Of a stretch of DNA of 64,000 bases, positions 11,761 through 24,847 are shown in pieces. The DNA comes from Taenia hydatigena (taxonomy: Eukaryota > Platyhelminthes > Cestoda > Cyclophyllidea > Taeniidae). Both the position numbers and the translations under genes were made by a program. Each line of letters opens with the position of its first letter. Positions within the stretch are counted from its first letter, which is position 1. The notes under the pieces were generated by a model. The model was given only the letters and a program-made list of their open reading frames with translations. It did not search any database and was not told the DNA's origin. The stretch spans positions 7,886,140 to 7,950,139 of the forward strand of contig JADWOT020000002.1 of the NCBI GenBank assembly GCA_036345935.2, read 5' to 3'.

Positions 11761-12799
11761 CCCAATTAACGTCTTCAGCGGTTGGTAAAATGGCCTATTG
11801 CTGAAATCGGGCAAAATATCCGTTTGAAATGGTTCACGAAGGAACTAGATACACTCAGATATATGCAAACTTCTTTGCTGGGCTAAAATTTCCACCTCAT
11901 TTTATGAGTTGTTCTGTATGGACAAAATCTGATCCGAAAAAGCCTCATCGTATGCTAAGCCTAGACTAAAGTTGCATCAGAAAATGCCATATTGCGATTA
12001 AGATGGTGGGTGCTGGTGGCGTAGGCGATGCGAGCACTATTTCATGGCAAATATGCAGGTGTAGAGTTGTAGAATGTTCAATTTGATGAAGATAAGTCCA
12101 ATGCACGAAGAACTTCAGTACAAGGGGTTTGCCATGATTCGATCAACACAGTTTTTCTGTTCTTCACTCTTGGAATTCGTTCTTCTAAATCAGCCATCAC
12201 AGATGATCAGACAGACTAGAGCCAACCATAGTGCAGAAACAAATGCAAACCACAAATTTTATTAGCGGAAGGGCCCGCTATTTGCAAGTCAACCCAATGG
12301 TTGACCAACTTTTATCCTACCAAATAAAGTATACCTATGCCTCAACGGCGGAAGATAAGTGAAGCTTACAGAGCTCCATTCTTTATATGTCTACTTGCAC
12401 CACCTATAGCTCACTTAATAGGGAAAATGAAGATGGCGGCTGTCAATCTTCCTATCACCCACCCACCAATTAAATTTCAGATCCCTTTTCCCTGACGACT
12501 ACTAATGCACCAAGCATCATTAAGAGGGTCTCTGACCTGTAAATGAGCATATGTGCAAGCAAAAAGAGGGAATAAGACACTAAATCAGGCCTGGTCGTCA
12601 AAGGCACAGGAGTAGGTCAAGTAAAACCTGCAGCTTTGAGTGTTAGAAAGCACTGCCGGGCAGCATCTACGACCTCTCTAGCGATTTCGTACAACCGTAA
12701 CTTCACACTTCTTCTCTTAATCCCCTTGATTGATTAAAATGTTCGGCAACCTATTTAGTCGCGCAACCATTAAAGCTCTTACGGTTTGAGTGAATTTTT

Positions 12800-13087
12800 G
12801 TGGCTAAAATACGCATGGTGAGAGGTCGGCGGCAGCATTTCGACAGTTGTTGGGGATCAAAAGGATCTAATGTGACAAGTCATCTATTTCAACAAGGGAT
12901 TCTTTTCACCGTTACCACACTGCACACTGGTTGCAGAGGCATTTTCGGAATGTCGATTCGCTCCACTGTTAAAACATGTGCCTCGAAAACAATGGCTGGC
13001 GTACGCTTGGCGCAACCGAACGACAGCAGCAGTGGTAGCAGTGGCACAGATTCATTCAGGATCTACCTAGACGAACAGAGTACGTAG
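12800..13087 (+). CDS. Unassigned open frame, possible exon
   Basis: This 95-codon frame lies between ankyrin pieces. It ends in a Ser/Gly-rich stretch followed by an acidic segment, and a GTACGT donor-like site sits at its end (about 13080). I recognise no domain. It could be a linker exon of the ankyrin gene or a chance frame. The surrounding 11.77-13.95 kb otherwise shows nothing I can name. Confidence 0.15.
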   Translation: MAKIRMVRGRRQHFDSCWGSKGSNVTSHLFQQGILFTVTTLHTGCRGIFGMSIRSTVKTCASKTMAGVRLAQPNDSSSGSSGTDSFRIYLDEQST

Positions 13088-13976
13088 GAAATGGAAAAGT
13101 AAAGAGCAGATTAGTTTGCCTTTAGCCATCATAGGGGAATTTTCGTTGTGCATTTTCTGTCTAATTGATGGTATCCGCGGCAGATGCAAAGTCCATGCTT
13201 CACGGTGGGGAGGCGCATCTCAACATAGGAGGTAGACGACAGATAAAGTCGCGTACAATTAGGGATTTTTCAATGCTAAACCGTTAATCCTTATAAGAAC
13301 TAATGAATTAGCAACCTTCTCCTGCACGCATCCAAGCCCTTTATTCGCACTTCGTTTGGTTTTTCTCTCTACTACGTCACAAACGCAGGAACTGCAGAGC
13401 CGCGACGCACCCTGCAGATTTTCAGAGGTCTCAACAAACGCATTAGCGACCGGTTCACTGATGGCAGTCTATAAAAAAGTACATTCCCTTCAAAGAAATC
13501 AAAGATAACAGAGCTAATATGCACTTCACTCATTTGCTTGTCCTCATTTTAGTGCCAGATTCTAAGCTTTTACCTACCCATAACCAGTGCCAATGGATTT
13601 AAGCCCAAAAAAAGCATTCCAAGGTAATCGGTCCCAATCTCAGTGAAGCTCTGTGCTAACCTTCTCACTCAAATCGGTCCATGGACACTAAGTTTACGCT
13701 TAGTTATTGGTAGTTAATGAGGTCTTTTTTAAAAAAGGTGCTATCTACATCCATCAAGGGGTAATGAAAGTCCTCAAAACATGGGACCGCTGGACTGCAG
13801 GTCTGAAATCCGGCAAAGCGACAGAACTTCTTACTGATAATGCACATTTTAGGTGGATTTTCTTACGTGTTCACTTGCTTAAGCTGCTCGAGTTTTGCAT
13901 ACCTTACGATTTCGACAGGTCAGACTATTCATGGACACAACTCTATTCCATGCTTTGACGTTTTTGCGAGCAGGGC

Positions 13977-14125
13977 TGACTTTTGTGGAACCAGCCATTT
14001 ATGCGAGTCACTCAGTCAAATGCATCGTGCTGCTTTTGGCTAATGGACAACCATCCTGCCTTGCCTTTCTGGATGTAAAGAAGGAACATGTTGTCATTAT
14101 AATAGCGGATGATGCTTGTTACTGA
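13977..14125 (+). pseudogene. Possible last ankyrin-like exon
   Basis: After a plausible acceptor (gcgagcag, ending near 13972) a frame runs to TGA at 14123-14125. It contains an ankyrin-like helix pair: A-I-Y-A-S-x-S-V-K-C-I-V-L-L-L-A-N-G. The rest is hydrophobic, with a Val/Ile-rich C-terminal run. Position and strand match the upstream ankyrin exons, so it may close the same gene. The GHT/TPLH signatures are missing, so the assignment is tentative. Confidence 0.3.
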
Positions 14126-17100
14126 AAATAAGTTCCCGGTTCCTATACCATAATTTCTGAATTAATTAATTTGCTTGTCAACCAGTATGTTTGGCGAAAC
14201 GGCTACAATTACAATCTATTGGCTTGTAGACGGGATCGACTTACAGCTTCTCATTTTATCATGCATTTCGTTTCTAAAACCCAAATATTGGTCTATCACT
14301 CACACGTCCATGTGTGCTTCAGCTTTGACTCCCAATTTCTGATACCTCTCTCACGTAATAGCCTGATGCTTAGGATAGTCAATGATCTTCTCTTGAGTAA
14401 GTGGAGTAATGGGGTGTAGGGAATAGGCATGAGGTAGTACCTTCCACTATCTCTCCCTACATTCTCTTCCCTTTTTCTCTTTCTGCTCCTTCAAAAAGCA
14501 ACGTATTTTCTACGATTCTGTTTCGCAGCATTCTGTGCGAAGCATGAGTTTTAAGGTCCTGCTTTTTTACTTCTCATTAGTCTAAAAGTCTTCGTTTCCG
14601 GTCTGCTGACCACGCCTAATCTTTTGAGTGGCCTCAAGTAGACAGAGCTGGGCAGTAATTGCTGGTAAGTATGCATCGAGTGCATTGTGGGGTCTTTAAT
14701 TTATCGCAAACAGGGCCGTAAACGCCTACTTAACGGTAAAATGCAATGGTTAAGTTCACTCAGGGTTTAGATTAAGACGGGATTCAAAAACTATGCGGTA
14801 TTTAGTCACATCGCAACATTTTAGCTTACACGTTACGCAGACTCAAACATAGTGCGGGAGCAGCGGTAAATCCAAGCGGCGCTGTTGTGCTACTAGACCA
14901 ATGTGTTTACCTGCTTCATACTGCATGGCTATCGACATCTGCATGCATCTAACCCACCCTACAAATTGAAGCAAGCGATTGGAGTTGGCTCGATTAAAAT
15001 CTGCACTTGAAAGTCTACTCACTGCTTCTTTAAGTAATTTTGGGGAAGTCATTCATAAACAAAATATGGCGACGTCTAGAGCTCTAAGGAAGGGCGACCG
15101 TTGGAGCAGTAAACATGTTACTCAACTGGCGTCTCAGTAGAGTCCTAGATCACACATAAGCGAGTGACTGGAACGTGATAACATTACTAGTGTCTTATGC
15201 TCAAGATCTGTAACATGGCAAGAGCTTTACCTTGCTTGTATTTTAGATATAAATAAATTATTTTGAAGATCACTTATTAATAAGATTTGACAAGCAGACG
15301 GAATCTGAGCTCCTTGGAAAGCTTTCCCGTGCACTTGGATGTTCTCTTTCTTTTCATTCCCACGGGCTTATTATTAATGTACCTTCATTCCATCCTCCCA
15401 AGTGGACAAGTTGGCAAGGCGACCAAATCTTGCACTGAGATTTTCTGAACCAAAATCGCGCTTAGTTTAGTCGCTCCTTAAACATGCACTCCATACTTCA
15501 CAAGGCAGACTTATGCATCATCTTTTTGCTTGAAGGTGCCGGCATCGATGCGCAAAGATATAGTACTCTCATGTCATCGCACTCGCGCTAAGTTTGACCG
15601 TCGCCGAGTAGTCACTTCCTGCCTTCCCATTCTTATCCCGAAAATTCTCTTCCTTAATGCATATTTCATCCATTCCATGATTCGTGCCATCCGCTCATTC
15701 AAGGTTGCTTAAAGGTCATAAACTCGCGAACATAGTGCATAGGGATTAGTAGATTTGAAGGCACCCGCCCCGACCAAACCCCTCCAATCGGATGAAGGCG
15801 GTAGTGGCATTAGCACGCTCAATAAGGGCTTTAATATGATGCCAATTTCGACTCTAACACGCAGATCACTAAGGTAGATAGGTGGTAAGAATGGGTGAAC
15901 AGTCAGACAATTGGGCCAAGGAAAGCAAACTTGCTGCAAAATGACCGAGCTCTATTGTGTTTAACATGACTGCCTGATTGACCCGCAGCTGTGTTGGCCA
16001 CCTCCATTTCATCATCGCTAGGAAATTCTGTCTGATTACTATCCTATTTCATTGGCCAACTGTGTAGCCCACTTCCAGGTAGGATGCGGTGGACGATGAA
16101 ACAAAATCACCTGGATAAATGAGGAATGCCTTTTTGGTGGATACTTGCAGCATTATTTCTATAGGGGCCACAAAATCTGTGTTGGTCGTAGCTGCGCCTG
16201 TCATCGATGTTCGTAAACTACGCTCCCTTCATTCATCACTGGGATCCCCGCCTCCTTAGACATTATATCGATTGATTTTGTTGCGGTGCCTTTAAGTGAC
16301 AATATCAATGAGTATCTACGGTGCACTTGGAGTGCGCCAGTCATTCATTCACGCGTTCTTCATGTTAGATGGTGAGCGGTGGCGAAGTCGCAACAGAATT
16401 TGAAGCGAGCGCATAGGAGCCTTTTCGCGCCTCACAGCTAGCCACCTAGAGCATTCATGGCTAGCAGGAATATGTAGCTTTGACCACGTCTTCTGCAAGG
16501 CAGTAGAGTCAACAAAGTGTGGTTTGATACTGTTCTGCCTATCCTGTTTCGTAAGGTAAATACCTATTTTTAATTGCTGTTTAGTTTGGTCTTCAACCCT
16601 TTCACTTCCGAACTTTGTAGTCGGTTCTTGACTGTCTTCCACTCCTGTCTTTTACAGAAAAGCAGGTGATTTTAAGAGAGTGAATACTAGTGCAGAGAAG
16701 CTAATGTGAGTGGCAGAGGAGGGTGGATTGCTAGCCCTGCCAAAATCTAGCGAAATCAATTGCATGAGGGCTTGCTTACATATCTGTCGTATGTTGGTTG
16801 GTTCAGAAACATGCAACATCACGCGAGACAAAGTGCTTTATGAGAGCATAATGGGTAATAGATATTTAGGAAAGGAGAAGAAAGAAGGATTGTTACTTGG
16901 TCCTCGTTCTGAATGCGTCGAGTTGTCCTTTGCGTAAAAACTGCTCGCGAATATCTGTGACAAAATGTGAAATTAATCTGACTTTAAATCTTTTGATATA
17001 GACAATGCAGACATCGGTAGCTTCTGACGCTGGATAAGCAGATGAGTGAATTCTTGACCTGGGATGAAAGCGTGGAGGGGGTGGGGCAGAATGAGAGTGC

Positions 17101-17399
17101 TAGCGTCTTCTCTCTTGTCGGCGATTGACCTTCATTTTAGTTGCTGTATGGAAAGCTCATCATCATAGCAATTTATTACCTTTAAATGGGCTTAATCATG
17201 CAAAATATTCGTCCACCTGTGTCCTTTTCTTAAGACAATTCTGCATGCATTTGCCTTTTGGTAAAATAAAAGTGCAATTTTAAACAAAGCAGCTGCTAGG
17301 ATCCCATGAATGAGCGGGAAAGCCACTCGTCCAGATGGCTCTGCAGCCGGGTAATATAAAATGGCTGTTTTAAGGTGAATATAAATGGATATTTGGGTA
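14126..17399. other. Gene-poor stretch before the inverted duplication
   Basis: Short frames on both strands (for example 16349-16642 on the minus strand, 97 codons) carry no domain I recognise. No tandem repeat or RNA gene was seen. Confidence 0.45.
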
Positions 17400-20300
17400 G
17401 GCGATTGAGAAAGCGAAAAAGTGTGCTGTTTTATTATGCAGACACAAGGAAGGGGTGAGAGGATGGGTGGATGAATAAGTCCACGCATTATCGTCTCCCT
17501 ATTAAAGTGGTAGGCTGCATAGAAAAGTCAGGGTTAATTAAGGGAATTCAGCGGACCACAGTTTGCGCTTTTGCTCAAAACCTCAGCTAAGGTACGATTG
17601 ACGAAGCAGCCCAATGAAGGCACGATACTTTGTTGTTAAGAACAGCCAATAAACTAGACACAGCGAAATTCCCATGTTTAGTGGCCATATCTGACCACTA
17701 AGTAACATCGCGTGGTATGTCCGCGTGGAAGAGAGAACAAAGCATTACATTGCGCCACAAATAATATTGCTTGCCAATTAATCCTTTCAACGCACATGAA
17801 CTCTGCAATGAGGCATGCAAGAGAGGTTGACAACTTATCCCTTTTCACGTAAGTGGGCACTGATATTCCACCCTCAAGACCCACTTTGCCAAAGTATGCC
17901 ATCGCAACAGCACAGATGCTTTCCGGAAAAAATTAATGTGAAGCGATTAATTCACCTGACTTTATGGTTCCTTGTTTCGGAGTGCCCATCGGTTAGAATC
18001 TAATGCGAGTAGTTAAAATGTGGCAAAAACTCTGATTGATGTGCAGTTAACAATGATGCTGTCAGTTATCCGAATTATTGAGCTTCGATTCTAGTAATTT
18101 TTGTAAGGCTTTGCTTTGGGACATAACCAATTTGTAATGACGAATCTGCAAGCGCAAAGTCTAGGACACATTCTTTATTCGCCAAGTACTCCATTGCCAT
18201 TTTCTTACATAAAAATATCAGGCAGTACCATTTACACAGCAGCATTCAGACAGCGACAGGAGAAGGACCGCTGCCGCATTATTTTTGCCATTGTATTGTT
18301 CATAAATGGGGCCACTTAACGTACCTATCTCTCACGACAATGTAAGAGAGACTCTCCTCCTTCAAGTCCCCCGATTCATTCACTCAAGATCCTGTTAAAA
18401 GCAAACTGCGCTCATCCCGTTGCGCTCTCTATTCGCTGCCACTGTGGTCACCTTGTCTTCCTTGGATTTATCATTCAGAATTTGCTCCGCAATCACTGAC
18501 ACGAACCGTGTTCTTTCCCAGCACTAATGAATCCCTGACGGACGACCAAGAGCACCTTCTCTCTCTGCAATCAGAATCACGAATCATTGGCTACTTAGGC
18601 ACTTGATCGTTGCTAGCGGTTTTCAAAGGACGCTGACGCCTTTTAAGCAAAAGTGCAGTGGTCTGCCATGAAAAGTCGCATTTTTGAGCTGCTGCGAGGC
18701 CTGCAGAACAAACCAGTTCTCCACCCTTAGGTCACAGATTGGACACAAATAATATGTTTGCTTTCTGAGTGTTACAAGAATAACCCGCTTGAGGTTGTAA
18801 TACTGGAAACGACTACGTTATGTTTCCCTTCAAAGTGGAATAGGTGCGGACGATTTCAACTTTGAATGTCTTAATCAAGAAAAGTCGGTTCGAATTATCG
18901 ATATCCTTAAGCGCGTTCGCTGTAACACTTAAAGCCTTAGGATAATGGCAATATTTGTCACAAAGCGACTAACGCAACTATGACGATGGTGTCTCATTCA
19001 AGTTTCCAGTTTAATGGTAAACCTGGAGTTGCGGCTATTCATTGGGTCCCACCTACCTTTTAACTTCAATATCATCAGGAAGTGTTGTAAATGAATCCAG
19101 TAGTGGTGAGTAGTTGCGGCGAAGCTATCAAAATCGGAAAATCAAGCACTTAATTTAGACACCGTTTTCTGTGTTGCGAATGCTGTACGTATGGACTAAA
19201 TGGGCCCGAAATATTTGCTTTGAAATGAAACGCCCAACGTGCTGCCACAATACTGATAGGTGTGTTTTTTTCTAATTTTACTCACAAAACCCACAATTGA
19301 GCATACAATTGCATTCATCTCCGGATGTCTTTCCCGACTGTAGATGTGCTTTGTCTCCTTTTATTAAGGAAACCCGCCTCATCTGTTAATTAACGACACA
19401 CTAGCAAAGTGCTTTGGTGTCGACATTCTGAGCCTCATAGTTTATTGAGGCAGAGATTTAAAAGCAGTGTTGCCCACTTGGTATTCGTTTACGTGCGATT
19501 CCTTGTTATTTTGTCTTGGTCATCAAACATAATCCATATGGTCATTTAGTTTGCGCAGATCTTAAATTCACCCACAGTATCCTGGCCTACATTGTTAACC
19601 AGAGTGCGCCAAGTTACTGCCCTTTATACAAACAATCACCCAGAATTGTGCAGGTAATTACGAGACAAACTTTTAATAATTCTACCCCTTCTGGTTGTGA
19701 GATGGCTTCACTCGACTTGCGAAATAGTAGCGTCAAATAGGGTCAGAGCGTTTAAAAGTACCGAAACTATATTCTGGGAGAAAAAAAAACAACAATATGC
19801 TTTGTGCTCTTTTATTTATCAAACCTATTGTCTGCCGTGATACAAGACAAATACGAGATCCTCGAATTCTACTTACTGCCCGAAGTGTACTTAACACCAC
19901 CTGGCTGAAGGCGCATCTGTTTACCAATGTTCAAATATCTTTCTCTGCTGAGTAAGCATCTAGAACACCTTCGAGGTAGTTGACGAAGGAATTATTGGCT
20001 GTGTGAATGCCTTAAGTGCTTATAGTTGGATTCGTCCTAGCACGACTACTTATCCATTTTGCCACCACATTTGTGTTCCGTATTTGGCAATAATATCCAA
20101 TCACGAATTCAGGACTTCCTTTCGCCAAATGAGGGTCCTGAGATGTTACAGACTCCAAATTTTGCAGTCATAAGTAAAAAAAACAGTGGCTTTTATCAAT
20201 CTGTTTCACTTCTAAGTATCAAAAGCGCTCCATTCCGATTAGATTTTTGTACGTGATTATTAAAATAATTTTGCCAATTGTATTTAACCTCCTCTTTTTG

Positions 20301-21014
20301 TTTCCATTTGTGTTATTACCTGTCCAGAATTATTTTCGCTGGGCCTATATAGCATGTGGAGGGGGTGAGTGCCTGCTCAAATCACCTTTGATTGGGCGAA
20401 CCGCATCCAAAGCAATTCGCCCGAAAAGCACTTATTAAGACACATGTAAATTTTACACGGTTAGTATGGATGCGGTTAAAGCCGTGCCTGTGAGCTGGAA
20501 TATTTGACTGGTCCTACAATGACCTTAATGGAAGGCAAGGGCAAGCGTGAAAGGGATGCAGACTAAATAAGCCCGGCTCATTGCCGATGTGAGCTGTCAG
20601 ATTAAAGATTATAAAATCCACAAGGGATGGTTAAGAAGCAAGTGTGTCCAAAGCATGCCACTGTTAGTTATTAGGTGTGAGCCGAAGGCACTATGAAACC
20701 ATCCTTTTTTAAAAAGGAGCTGATTGGGCATCAAAGCCAATGTTCCTACTAACTTTTTGAAGGATCACATTACACTCAGACGCACATCTTATTTGAATTT
20801 TGCGGAAAAGTGTTTGCAAGCTAACAACTTCCAAGATCCTTTGACCCTATTTTCATAGGCTGTGCAACAGTCCGACAAGGGTTGTCTAAGTCGAAGATGG
20901 TCTGGACAGGGTGATTAGTCCGTGAAAAAAGCGCTAAACCCTATTTGACCTCATATTTCTGCCGTACGTTACACCTTCATTCTCATGCATCTGCCACAAA
21001 ACCTGCCAATGCGG
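17400..21014 (+). repeat. Inverted duplication, left arm (about 3.6 kb)
   Basis: This segment is repeated in reverse complement at 25121-28694. Paired positions sum to about 46093-46095 through most of the arm. They sum to 46135 inside the inner end, because of a 42-bp deletion in the right arm. I saw more than ten single-base differences, for example at 18161 and 18166, giving a rough divergence of 1%. Open frames inside are short and occur identically in both arms; none has a recognisable domain. The outer limit at 17400 is where the partner runs into the N gap. The inner limit is at cctgccaatgcgg (21002-21014). Confidence 0.9.
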
Positions 21015-21640
21015 GCAGTCCCTGCGACACATGAAAACGTGAGGAATGTCGATAAGTATGCAGGTAGGTGACAGTCAGACAGATAGGTGAAGGACATCAT
21101 CTACTAAAGCGTAACCAAGTATTAGACCATTTCTGTTTAAGAAGTGGTCGCCACTGTTACGTATGATAAGAAGATGGGCTTGATTATTTGAAGGATTCTT
21201 CTAGAACACTCAATCTTTGGAGTTTATTTGAAGAAAGAACTAAAATATGTTTGACTGTAGACCCGGTTTTAACAAGCAATCTCCAGCTTCAGTTTTGCAC
21301 CTTTTCTCTATTTGTTTGATGAGTGCTCGGAGGTCAGCTGTTTGACACAATTCGTCAGTACTTCGAAGCACTCCATGACTGCGTTTTCTTTAACCAAAGA
21401 TTAATTTATATGGCGCTAGTTGTGTGGCCTCTCACCGGTAGATTTTGATTATCTTTAAATGCTCCGAAAAGCCTGATGTAGTGGTTGCTAAGCCATCAAT
21501 TTCCCCTTTTTCAGTCATCCCATTTACGAAGAAAGAACTAGTTTAACTGTCTATTAACTGTGGAAGACTATAACCAGCGCGTAAGAAAGGTCTTATCGTG
21601 AACGATAATAAAGGACGTCAAGTCACCGAAAAAAAATAAC
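21015..21640. other. Loop of the inverted duplication, left part, no gene
   Basis: This is unique sequence immediately inside the left arm. It has no recognisable gene or repeat. Confidence 0.45.
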
Positions 21641-21960
21641 TTTTAAACCCCAACTTTTCCACACTTGCACAATTCTCTACGCATTTCTTACACAAACACT
21701 TATTTTTGTCTTCATGACTTCATCCCTACATTTTCCTCATTATACATCCCTCTTCTCTCCTACTCACTCTCCTAGTAGTAGTAGGTATAATAGGCTGTTC
21801 TGCACCTTTGCAATTTCCCTCCCTCACCGACCTATCCGCTCATCCGCATGTGCCTATTGAGCGCAAGTTACAGTCATTTTACTCCAACCACCATGACCAC
21901 TACTTGTGGCTTTTGGTGGAAAATGGCTCATGCTTCAATCGTGGCGTTCAGCCAGGTGGC
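21640..21960 (-). repeat. Pyrimidine-rich interspersed repeat, inverted copy
   Basis: The plus strand is C+T rich. A 'ccgctcatccgcatgtgcctattg' type block is the reverse complement of the sequence near 9250-9275, and a 'ccaccatgaccactacttgt' block is the reverse complement of the GTGGTGGTGG tract near 9215. It is therefore a minus-orientation copy of the purine-rich family at 9.0-9.5 kb. Confidence 0.45.
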
Positions 21961-23560
21961 TAAGCAATTAGCAATCATTCCTTTGGTGCTTGAACAACTA
22001 CAATATAAAGGAAGAAACCTTCGCCAAATAAGAACGACAGCAACAAGCAACGCTATCAGCTCTAAAACGCGTTGCAAACAAAAGTACGAATCTGCAGTGA
22101 CAATGTGAATAAACTGTTATTTGTCGAAATTTCCATGGCCACTTTGTCATCATGATGCTCTGCTGGACCTATAGAGGTGTATACGGCCATAGGGAAGGCC
22201 AACGATGGACGGAACTATGCTGATCAAACCAGCAGTTCATAAAAAGCAGCGTATTTAAACTGGATCTCGGTGCGGGAAGCCCGTGACAGCGCAGTGATAA
22301 AAACCATGTGATTCACAGCGTGGTAGTGAACTGCGTTTATGGTGAGTCTAGTCTAGGTAGAATCGACAACGGGTAAGCTGTGCATATTATCAGTTCCAAA
22401 TAGTAGGGTGATTTGTATATGTGCCATAATGTGTTGACATGGAACAAAGCACCATATCGAATCCACAATCGCACGGTGTTTTTATTGTGTTGCGGCAACT
22501 CACTTCAACCAAATTAAAGGCGAAGTTTGCAGTGTGAAACAGAGATCTTACGACAAAATCGAGGTAGTCCGTGTCACGTGAATCTGGATCCCCTAGCCAA
22601 GCCCTCTAGAGGTGGTAACCGTATTCCGACTACGGTCGCCTGATTTTGTGATCGCATCATTTCAGCATTCTCTACGTACATTAAACATCGATGGGAATTG
22701 GAATAGCTTGCAGCAATAATGCCAAAATCAGGAACAGCAAAGGAGCTCGCTGTTCGCAGCGCATGCTAACATGATATGGAGGTAACTGATCAGCTCACTA
22801 GATACATTGGGCATGCCCTTTCTCATTTGATGTGAGAAGCAATCTTACCGATTCTGCTGTGCGACCAAAAAGGCGTGAATAATTTACGTTGTCTAAGCAA
22901 TAAGCGCTAGATGTCAGTATGACAAGTACGTTTTAAAGGCCTTCGTCTAAGTTTTTTCTTGTATTGGCGTACTCCTGAAATAACTCATCACAAACAGTAA
23001 CTACGCACTCAGCTCAAATATAGTGCCTCGGTTCGCTAGTGGAACTAAACTTGTGCCTTGGAGTCATATCCACTTTTTAAGGAATGCAGAATACATTTAA
23101 AGTGTGAGAACTCCAAGCATGCGGCATTTGCCTCAGCTCGCAACACAGCGCCAACTTATATTTGAGTGGGCGGAAGTAGCAACCCCAAGAAAATGAAGTA
23201 AGCGCAAAAAAGCTTGTATTTGTCAGTAGCTATCTAGTTGAGGAGGTTGAGTTGGAAATAATTAAACGCGAATGAATGTCACTGTTTCATCGCACGCACC
23301 GTGAAAGTCCTATGATGGAAAAAGTGGGGTGTGGTAATTTCGCACAATAGACCGTGGTCGTACATGTGCCCAAACTGTTGCTAATTCGCACTTACGCACA
23401 AGCAAGCTCAAGCAAGCCTCATTGCTGTGCCAGACGGGGCCAGACTGAGTGGACCACGAGGCAGACTAGTTGGTCGCAATGGCACTCCCCTCCTCTCTAT
23501 GCAAACAGGCATGTCATCATTCGGTATGGCAAAGCACGTTACAATCACACATAGTAGCTT
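21961..23560. other. Loop of the inverted duplication, no confirmed exon
   Basis: I searched both strands for a signal-peptide exon and for a hydrophobic C-terminal exon that would complete the FN3 gene just to the right. I found none that is convincing. An 86-codon plus-strand frame at 21848-22108 has no domain. Confidence 0.4.
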
Positions 23561-23562
23561 AC

Positions 23563-23856
23563 CGGGGGGCGGTGTTCTAATAAATCCATCGTATATGTCA
23601 GTTGTATCCGTGAACGCCAAAACTCGGTATCGTGTGTTGGCCTCCAACCCGTCAAGAGTTATGCTCCCTTGTAAAAATCCTGCTTCTTTACTCCTGGACG
23701 AGACGGGTCTAGTGGGAGAAACCGCAATCAGTCTAATCTGTTCCGCGTAGTGTCCACTCAACTCTCTCACATTCCAAGTCAACGTAATGGAGTTCGGCTT
23801 CGGGATTTGTCATTGAAAGTGTGCTGGGAGCGATTTCTTTACATCTTTCCCCTCTT
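23563..23856 (-). pseudogene. EG95/45W-like FN3 exon with premature TGA
   Basis: This 294-bp minus-strand exon lies between an acceptor (tttcacag, ending at 23857) and a donor (GTAAGC from 23562). It is phase 1 at both ends. The translation shows the FN3 core: a strand-B Trp (L-T-W-N-V), and L-D-G-L-E-x-N-T-R-Y before strand F. The family encodes secreted oncosphere surface antigens of taeniid tapeworms. Codon 15 of the exon is TGA (23810-23812), where the sister exon at 24311-24613 has TGG (Trp), so the exon cannot be translated through. Its intron start is also similar to that of the sister exon, so exon and intron were duplicated together. It could be a second FN3 exon of one gene with the sister exon, or a separate dead gene. 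Confidence 0.75.
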
Positions 23857-24310
23857 CTGTGAAACAAATATATTTACACGGATAATGGTAATCACGCAGC
23901 ACCCCGAACCATCTAGGAAGGAAAATGTGGGACACTTAATGCTAAGATCTTTACAGTGATGCCAGTAGGCAGCATAAATAGCTGTGTTTGCCTATAAGAT
24001 GCGACAAGGCACTTTCTCACTGTGAACGTTAACTTTCGACTCAAGGGTGCAATACGATGATAACTTGAGTAGCAGAAGACGCCTCTCATTAATGCGCGAG
24101 TATAGCCCGTATTTCGCAGTCATTTTCCCACCTATGTGTCTCATGCCATATGATCAGGCAATCCGATTTCCACTTATTTTAACAATGTACAACGAGTGGA
24201 ATGGAAAAAATGGCGCACGAGTACATGACCATACTCCTCCTTCCCCATGTACGCAGATATGCCATCCTTTGGTATGGTGATGCGCGCCATAATCACAATT
24301 GCCAACTTAC

Positions 24311-24613
24311 CAAGGGGCATTGTTTTAATGAATCCATAGAATATAAGAGCAAGGTCCTCATTTGCTAGTGCGTGTACCAACACATGATATCTTGTGTCGG
24401 GTTCCAACACGCCAAGGGTGATAATCCCCCGCGAAAAATCTTCCTCTTCGGTCTTGATTATGGGAGGGTGAGGTGAAAATGCAGTCAGTCTAATCCGCTT
24501 CGCGTAGTCCTCACCCAAATGTTTCACATCCCAAACTAACGAAATGGTGTATGGCCCCGGCCAAGTCCATTGGAAGTAATCTGGAAGCGGTTCCCTTACT
24601 TCTATTGCCTCCT
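24311..24613 (-). CDS. EG95/45W-like FN3 exon, open
   Basis: This 303-bp (101-codon) minus-strand exon lies between an acceptor (ttgttttgcag, ending at 24614) and a donor (GTAAGT from 24310). It is phase 1-1. FN3 landmarks are S-L-V-W-D-V, L-E-P-D-T-R-Y and a final G-F-I-K-T. The family consists of short secreted or GPI/membrane-anchored antigens with a signal exon, one or two FN3 exons and a hydrophobic last exon. No separate signal exon was found upstream. However, the frame stays open past the acceptor to ATG at 24660-24662, and MSAAFLLSMAYLSCFA would be a fair signal peptide if no intron is used. Only about 190 bp further on the sequence enters the rearranged 24848-25107 piece, so a true exon 1 may have been lost there. 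Splicing to the exon at 23563-23856 would keep frame but meet its TGA. Confidence 0.65.
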
Positions 24614-24847
24614 CTGCAAAACAAGATAAATATGCCATGCTTAGCAGAAATGCTGCGGACATTGTGGATCACTTCGAAACAGAAGTCTTGACCTCCCGCT
24701 ACTTCCATAGTTGCATTAGGCATGTTGGGAGATCTAAATATTCGTTAGTCGCCTTCATAGAGCAACAAGTGACCTGCTGGACCTATGGAGATAGGTGTTG
24801 GTGATTATTAGCCCCTGTCGTGTGTGCTTGAATTATAGTGAAACGCG

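Noticed and set aside
17678..20438. Open frames of 60-74 codons conserved between the two inverted arms
   Set aside because: They are conserved only because the arms are recent copies. Substitutions include replacements, and no domain is seen.
23427..23750. 107-codon plus-strand frame opposite the FN3 exon
   Set aside because: It is antisense to an exon with FN3 landmarks and splice sites. It is a shadow frame.
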